Shown here in pieces: positions 59,614 to 64,000 of a DNA stretch of 64,000 nt (position 1 is its first letter; every line of letters begins with the position of its first letter). The notes beneath the pieces are model-generated. The model was not told the DNA's origin. It searched no databases and worked only from the letters and a program-made list of their open reading frames with translations. The translations under genes were made by a program, and so were the position numbers. The DNA comes from Aschersonia sp. MBC 622. Lineage: Eukaryota > Ascomycota > Sordariomycetes > Hypocreales > Clavicipitaceae. The DNA is taken from the NCBI GenBank assembly GCA_030782805.1, contig JARJPL010000401.1, forward strand, positions 1-64,000. Reading direction: 5' to 3'.

Positions 59614-60861
59614 TTACTCCTCCTCCTCCTCAGAAGACTCCTCTTCCTCGGCCTCCTCAAGCCACTTGAGGAAAGGCTCGGCAGATTTGCGCACCTTCTT
59701 GCTGACGGCAAGATCGGCGTACTTCTTACTAGCTTTTTTACCCCAAGGGAGAACAACCTCCTCTGTGATGAGGTCGTTGTGGTAGTACAGCTGCAGAATC
59801 TTTACAATCTGCGGGTAAACATCGGGGTTCTCTTGAGCGAGGAAGCCCATGAGACGCTCAGTGCCACCAAGGAGAGCCTTTTCATGCTTGTCAGAAGTGC
59901 CAATCTGCTTGATCATGGCAGCACGCTTGGGAATCTGAGCAACGATGTTCTTGTCAAACAGAGTCTGAACAAGGACCTGGATAGTCTTGTGCTTGCCCTC
60001 GATGCCAAGCTCCTTGGCCTTGACGTAGACCTGGATGGAGTCGACGTTATCGATGCCACCCTTTTCCTTGGCCTGAGATTGGATCCACTGACCGAGCTCA
60101 TCATAGACGCTATCGCCGCCGGCTTCGTCATCATCAATGTTGAGCTTGCTTTTGAACTCATCAGGAAGGCGGGCCTGACGGGCCTTGACGGCTTCCTCAC
60201 TCATGTCGACGGCCCATTCGTCATCTCTGACCTCGTTATCGCTGTCAATGGTGGGAGCCGCGCGATCAAATTCGTCATCGCTAACATCATGGCCATTGGT
60301 GCCGTTCTGGCCATTCTCGCCGGAATTGTCGGAGCCCTCATCACCAGAGCCGTTGCCGTTCTGAGTGGCCTCCTTCTTGGCACGGCGAGCAGCCTTCTTG
60401 TCGGCCTTGTTGCCCTTGCCCTTCTTGCTCTCGTGCTTGATGATGAATCCAGAGAGCTTCAAGCGGATGTCAACATCAGTGCGGTGACCACAAGCTTTGC
60501 AATCGAGAATAATGCGAGGGTCCTTGATGATGACAACAGTTTCTGGGTTGCTGCAGCCGCGGCAAAGGACAAACTTCTTGATAAATCCATCGAGGAGGTC
60601 CTGGAGCTTGGCAGCCTCGTGGGCACCGTTGATGATCCAACGGTCGTCCTTGGGGTCGGTGTTGGTCTGGGCTCCGAGCTCAAAGGCAAAGTACTTGATG
60701 ACATAGTTGGGGTCACGGCCCAGGGCCTTGGCAACGTTGACGAGGTTGACAACAACGGTCTTGATGCCGTTTCCTTTTCCTTCAACCTTGGTGATGAGTT
60801 TATCCATCTTGTAGCGATAGAAGTTATCGCTAACTTCGCGGTTGACGTTGACGAGAACCAT
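59614..60861 (-). CDS. TIF5: Translation initiation factor eIF5
   Basis: A single exon of 415 residues starting at 60861 (MVLVNVNREVSDNFYRYKM), although the open frame extends further upstream. eIF5 is the GTPase activator of eIF2 in the 43S pre-initiation complex. The N-terminal eIF2B/eIF5 domain has the catalytic Arg region (YRYKMDKL) and KYFAFELGAQT. A Cys4 zinc ribbon lies at Cys100, 103, 121 and 124 (CRGC and CKAC). A charged linker with KKGKGNKADKKAARRAKK is followed by an acidic Asn/Gly stretch. The C-terminal W2 HEAT domain (about 260-405) ends with the acidic-aromatic box WLEEAEEEESSEEEEE, which contacts eIF2-beta and eIF3. Unlike most neighbours, the gene has no intron in the coding part. 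Confidence 0.96.
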   Translation of the reverse strand: MVLVNVNREVSDNFYRYKMDKLITKVEGKGNGIKTVVVNLVNVAKALGRDPNYVIKYFAFELGAQTNTDPKDDRWIINGAHEAAKLQDLLDGFIKKFVLCRGCSNPETVVIIKDPRIILDCKACGHRTDVDIRLKLSGFIIKHESKKGKGNKADKKAARRAKKEATQNGNGSGDEGSDNSGENGQNGTNGHDVSDDEFDRAAPTIDSDNEVRDDEWAVDMSEEAVKARQARLPDEFKSKLNIDDDEAGGDSVYDELGQWIQSQAKEKGGIDNVDSIQVYVKAKELGIEGKHKTIQVLVQTLFDKNIVAQIPKRAAMIKQIGTSDKHEKALLGGTERLMGFLAQENPDVYPQIVKILQLYYHNDLITEEVVLPWGKKASKKYADLAVSKKVRKSAEPFLKWLEEAEEEESSEEEEE

Positions 60862-62355
60862 GATGGCGGTATTTTTTTTTGGCTTTCTGTAGAAGAAGGT
60901 TTTTTTTTTCAATGGATGTGGCGGGCTTGATGAACAGGACTCGGAGAGGTCTGAAGGGACAAAGCAGTCATGAAGACTTGGAGAAGCGATAGGCGGGAAT
61001 GCTGTGGAAGCTGGTGGGGAGAAAGAAGAATCAGCAATGACTACTTCTGAATGACATGAAGTTATGAGGACAAAGTCTCGTGTTGAGTATGGTAGGCATG
61101 AACTCTTGCGTTGAATATGTGTCAACCGTCGGAATTGATATCGGGAGAAGAAGGTTTGCGCCGTATATGGAACGGCTGCAGCTCGACGATGTGTCTGGAC
61201 ACGTTAAACTGGTCGTGCTGATACATAAACGACTCTGGCAAGCTAGTGTATTGCTGTATAATCTGTTTCTGCCGTGGAAGGGGAACCAGGCAAAATCGGA
61301 TGGCGGGAGGGGAGTCGGGGTTCGCGCGGGCGGACGACGGATGGTGCTAGAAGCGGGGATGAGTCGAAAATAAATTCGAGTGCGAAAGATTCTGGCTGAC
61401 GCTCTGCGACCGATTAGAACAGTCTACAGGCTGGACAAGAGAGCTGAGCTGGATGATTGCACGGTGCGGGCAGTTGGCACGGTTGGGTGAAGAGGAGAAG
61501 AAGGAGGAAGGAAAAAAATGTGCAGCGCAGATGAGTCGACCTTGGGCAATGTGGCAAGTGCAAGTAGGGCGAGTTTTCGGCGTTGCACAGTGTGGCGCCG
61601 GAAGGAGGAGGGGCGAGTGGGTGAGGCAGCTCTTGTCGAGTGGAGTAGGTAAGCAGTTGACGGCAGTTGACGGCATTAATTGGGTAGGTAGGTAAATTTC
61701 TATTTTATTTTATTTTCAAGTATAGGTAGATTGTAACTACGGTGCCCAAGTACCTATTGTTCGAAATCACATGAACATTCATCGTCATGCATTGCTACTG
61801 TACCTCACTAGGCACCTGCAACTTTCATCATGTCGCTGCAGCGAGATAACGCTTTCCTTTCAGTGATCGGTTAGCAAGTCAAACACCATCTTGAAGAGGG
61901 CTCTTTACCTGTCACCCACTATTCTTAATAAATGCCTGATCATTGAAGTTGCGTTAACTGCAACATTCTGCACCAAAGCGGCCACTTCCATCACAAGAGA
62001 GGTTAACAGCGTCCAACAAAATCACCGCCCCCGAAAAGTGGTGTGATTTAGTGCAGCAGCGTCTAATTTATTCAGTTCTGCTTGCCTGACTACTTGGACG
62101 TCGTTCGCATGTAGCCCTATAGCCACGCATAGCTGCCAGTCCATCATGCTGCTGTCGTCAGACTAGTTCAGCCTTGATACTCGATGCCTCGAATCAGTGC
62201 CGGCGCTGGAGTCTCTTCAAGTCACCAATTTTTGCACGCAGAGAATCGCAGAGAACAGCACTGCGATATGAACAACATTTGGCATTCTACTACTCTCATC
62301 TTGCAAAAGCATGAGCACACATCGCATGCGTCAAGGGTCTGTTCTAAACAACTTC
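60862..62355. other. Spacer between eIF5 and the P450 gene
   Basis: 1.5 kb holding the eIF5 promoter and leader and the P450 3' end. Short repeats are visible: a doubled GCAGTTGACG-type unit and GTAGGTAGGTA with ATTTTATTTTATTTT (about 61,655-61,720). Frames at 61080-61373 and 61453-61695 (+) and 61347-61676 (-) lack any domain. No RNA gene was found. Confidence 0.45.
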
Positions 62356-64000
62356 TCAACTTTTGCTGCTACCTTGTCGAGGTCGGAAATGCAACAGACA
62401 CCGTTGTCCTATCGGTCTGGCTGATATAAGCTGGTCAGACATTTTCATCGCTTCCTCGTTCATCGACGACTCTGGCAAAGTGGTGAATCTAGAGTAAACG
62501 TCTCGAAGCAAGGTTTTCATTTCCGCAAGAGCCAGGCTGCAAAATCACATTAGGCTTTAAAAAAACATATCGTGAAAATAGAACAACTTACTGCTTTCCA
62601 ACGCATCCTCTCCCGCCGTTGGCAAAAGCGAACAACAACCGTCGTCGATCCGCATCCCCATCTAGTTGCAACCAACGCTCCGGCTGAAAAGCGTCCGGCT
62701 CAGGAAACATGTCATCGTTGATGCGGTGCACAGAAAACGCCTGGCAGCTAGCGACGGTCTTCTCGGGCAGCCAGTGGCCATCAACCATGCGACCACCCTC
62801 CGGAACGTACCGCGGGAGGGACATGGGGATCGGGGGGTAGCATCTGAGACCCTCGCACACGACAGCATCCAAATACGGCAGCTGGTCCAATGGTGCGTGG
62901 GGATTCGCAAGAAGCTCTCGGGCTAGCTTTTCTTGTACCTTGAGCGAGCGCGGCTGCGATAGCTCCCACAACAGGAAGCACAGCCCGTCTCCCGTGGTGT
63001 CAATGCCGGCGGCCATATGGTCAAGACACTCGGCCGCCATGTCAATTGGTTCCAGCTCGGCCGATTTCTCCTCTAGTCGGCTCATCAGCGTGAACGTGGC
63101 GGTGTCATGAATTTGGCTAGTTTCCAGAACATATGTATCGGCCAGTGGCGTTTCTCGTGGTTTTGCAAATAAGTACAGGACACTGCCGAAAATACGATGC
63201 AGCGTTGGAGCGTAGTGAGAGATGAGACGGTCTAGCAAAAGGTCAGTACCACTGTAGACTGTATATCCCGTGTTGCATTAGTCATACTTTGTAGACTATC
63301 ATCGGATGCTACCTGATGCATCATGTTCTCGTCATTCTCATTCTCCAGGCAATCGGTGCCGCGGGGGTGGAATAGATGATGGGTAACACAATCGCAGGCA
63401 TAGGCGTGTAAAGCTAAGACAAGTCAGTTATGGAGGGAGCCTTGTCGTCTCTCGTGCACATACACATCTGAAGCACGGTTAGCTGAGCGCCAGGGATGTA
63501 AGCCAATGCTACTCACAAAAACATCGGCGGCGTTCAGTGAAGAGGCACAACGGCGCACAAATTTGGCCGACCGTTCTTGAATACCATCCATTGAGGCTCT
63601 TTTCAGTATGTTGGTGTTTGCATATCGATCCGCAAGGATACGCTTTCGTTTCGCATGCTGCAAACTTTGTTTAGCAGTGAGCACAGCCAACACCTTGGTC
63701 TAGAACCTACATCAGCCTTGTTCAGCGTAGTAAACATGGTACTGTCCTCGAGTCAGCCTCACGCCCCTGAAAAGGGCGGAACGAGACACACACCGTCGTC
63801 CATAAATGGTAAACATGTCATAAAACTCCGTCTTGTCGTAGCCGCTGCCGCCTGAGCAGTAAATCTCCTTGATGGCTGCCCACGACGTAAAAGCGACCTC
63901 ATTGGGCGCCACCCGGACCACAGGACCGTACCTGCGGTGCAGCGCATGGATATATACGGTCCTGGTCGCGTTGATCTCGTTCCACTTCAGCCAAAGCGAT
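62356..64000 (-). CDS. Cytochrome P450 monooxygenase, 5' end beyond the window
   Basis: Partial. Exons on the minus strand: 62356-62536, 62592-63231, 63288-63413, possibly 63464-63467, 63517-63657, 63711-63741 and 63794-64000 (continuing off the edge). The visible start reads RRYGPVVRVAPNEVAF, the standard region after the membrane anchor. I-helix AGIDTT (with preceding HMA), ExxR as EGLR, the PERW motif (FQPERWLQL) and the heme loop FANGGRGCVGKH with its Cys are all present. The heme loop completes only when the last 55-bp intron is removed, giving GKHLALAEM. The final residues are RPRQGSSKS. It is an endoplasmic-reticulum heme monooxygenase. The family resembles fungal P450s of secondary or xenobiotic metabolism, but the substrate cannot be read. 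Seven introns in 1.6 kb is dense. There is no other pathway gene in the window. Confidence 0.88.

Noticed and set aside
59779..60930. 383-codon plus-strand frame opposite eIF5
   Set aside because: Antisense shadow of eIF5; the hydrophobic Leu/Val/Asp pattern reflects the complementary codons.

Overview
The window is a 64-kb piece of chromosomal DNA from a filamentous ascomycete fungus, most likely a sordariomycete and perhaps Hypocreales. The assignment rests on short introns (about 47-120 bp, with GTRNGT donors and CTAAC-type branch points), Zn2Cys6 and P450 genes, a fungal-type Mus7, and dispersed TACCTAGG-type repeats between genes. Most of it is a conserved housekeeping region. I rebuilt exon structures by hand, checking each junction by reading frame and family conservation.

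Layout: mitochondrial ClpX (MCX1, +) and COX5 (-) converge at 0.4-3.4 kb. A gene-poor gap leads to a Zn2Cys6 transcription factor (5.8-8.1 kb, +). A 66-residue membrane microprotein (8.4-8.7 kb, -) is divergent from the 2,146-residue repair protein MUS7 (9.1-15.5 kb, +). ORC5 (15.9-17.5 kb, +) and a SLY41-type transporter (18.0-19.6 kb, -) follow. Next come a three-RRM protein of the PUB1/TIA-1 type (22.3-23.9 kb, +), the DYRK kinase YAK1 (26.9-29.8 kb, +), and a divergent pair made of an RRM/RGG protein (30.8-32.1 kb, -) and a mitochondrial PPR protein (32.5-34.8 kb, +). A fungal protein of unknown function (35.1-36.8 kb, -), POL1 (37.3-41.8 kb, +) and eIF4G (43.2-47.3 kb, -) follow. After a 4-kb gene-free stretch come a Cwf11/Aquarius helicase (51.4-56.0 kb, -) divergent from a THO subunit 1 protein carrying a guanylate-kinase-like tail (56.5-59.2 kb, +), then eIF5 (59.6-60.9 kb, -). 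A cytochrome P450 (62.4-64.0 kb, -) runs off the right edge.

Functional themes: replication and repair (MUS7, ORC5, POL1), splicing and mRNA export (Aquarius, THO1, RRM proteins), translation initiation (eIF4G, eIF5) and mitochondria (ClpX, COX5, PPR protein). There is no sign of a prokaryotic-style operon, CRISPR array or secondary-metabolite cluster, except that the P450 at the edge could begin accessory DNA.

The most unusual items are the THO1-guanylate-kinase fusion with a destroyed P-loop, a possible 4-nt microexon in the P450, a two-copy inverted-repeat (MITE-like) element, in-frame stop-free introns in eIF4G and the PUB1-like gene, a GC-AG intron in Aquarius, and the small intron-rich microprotein gene beside MUS7. 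I did not find a convincing wholly new biological system.
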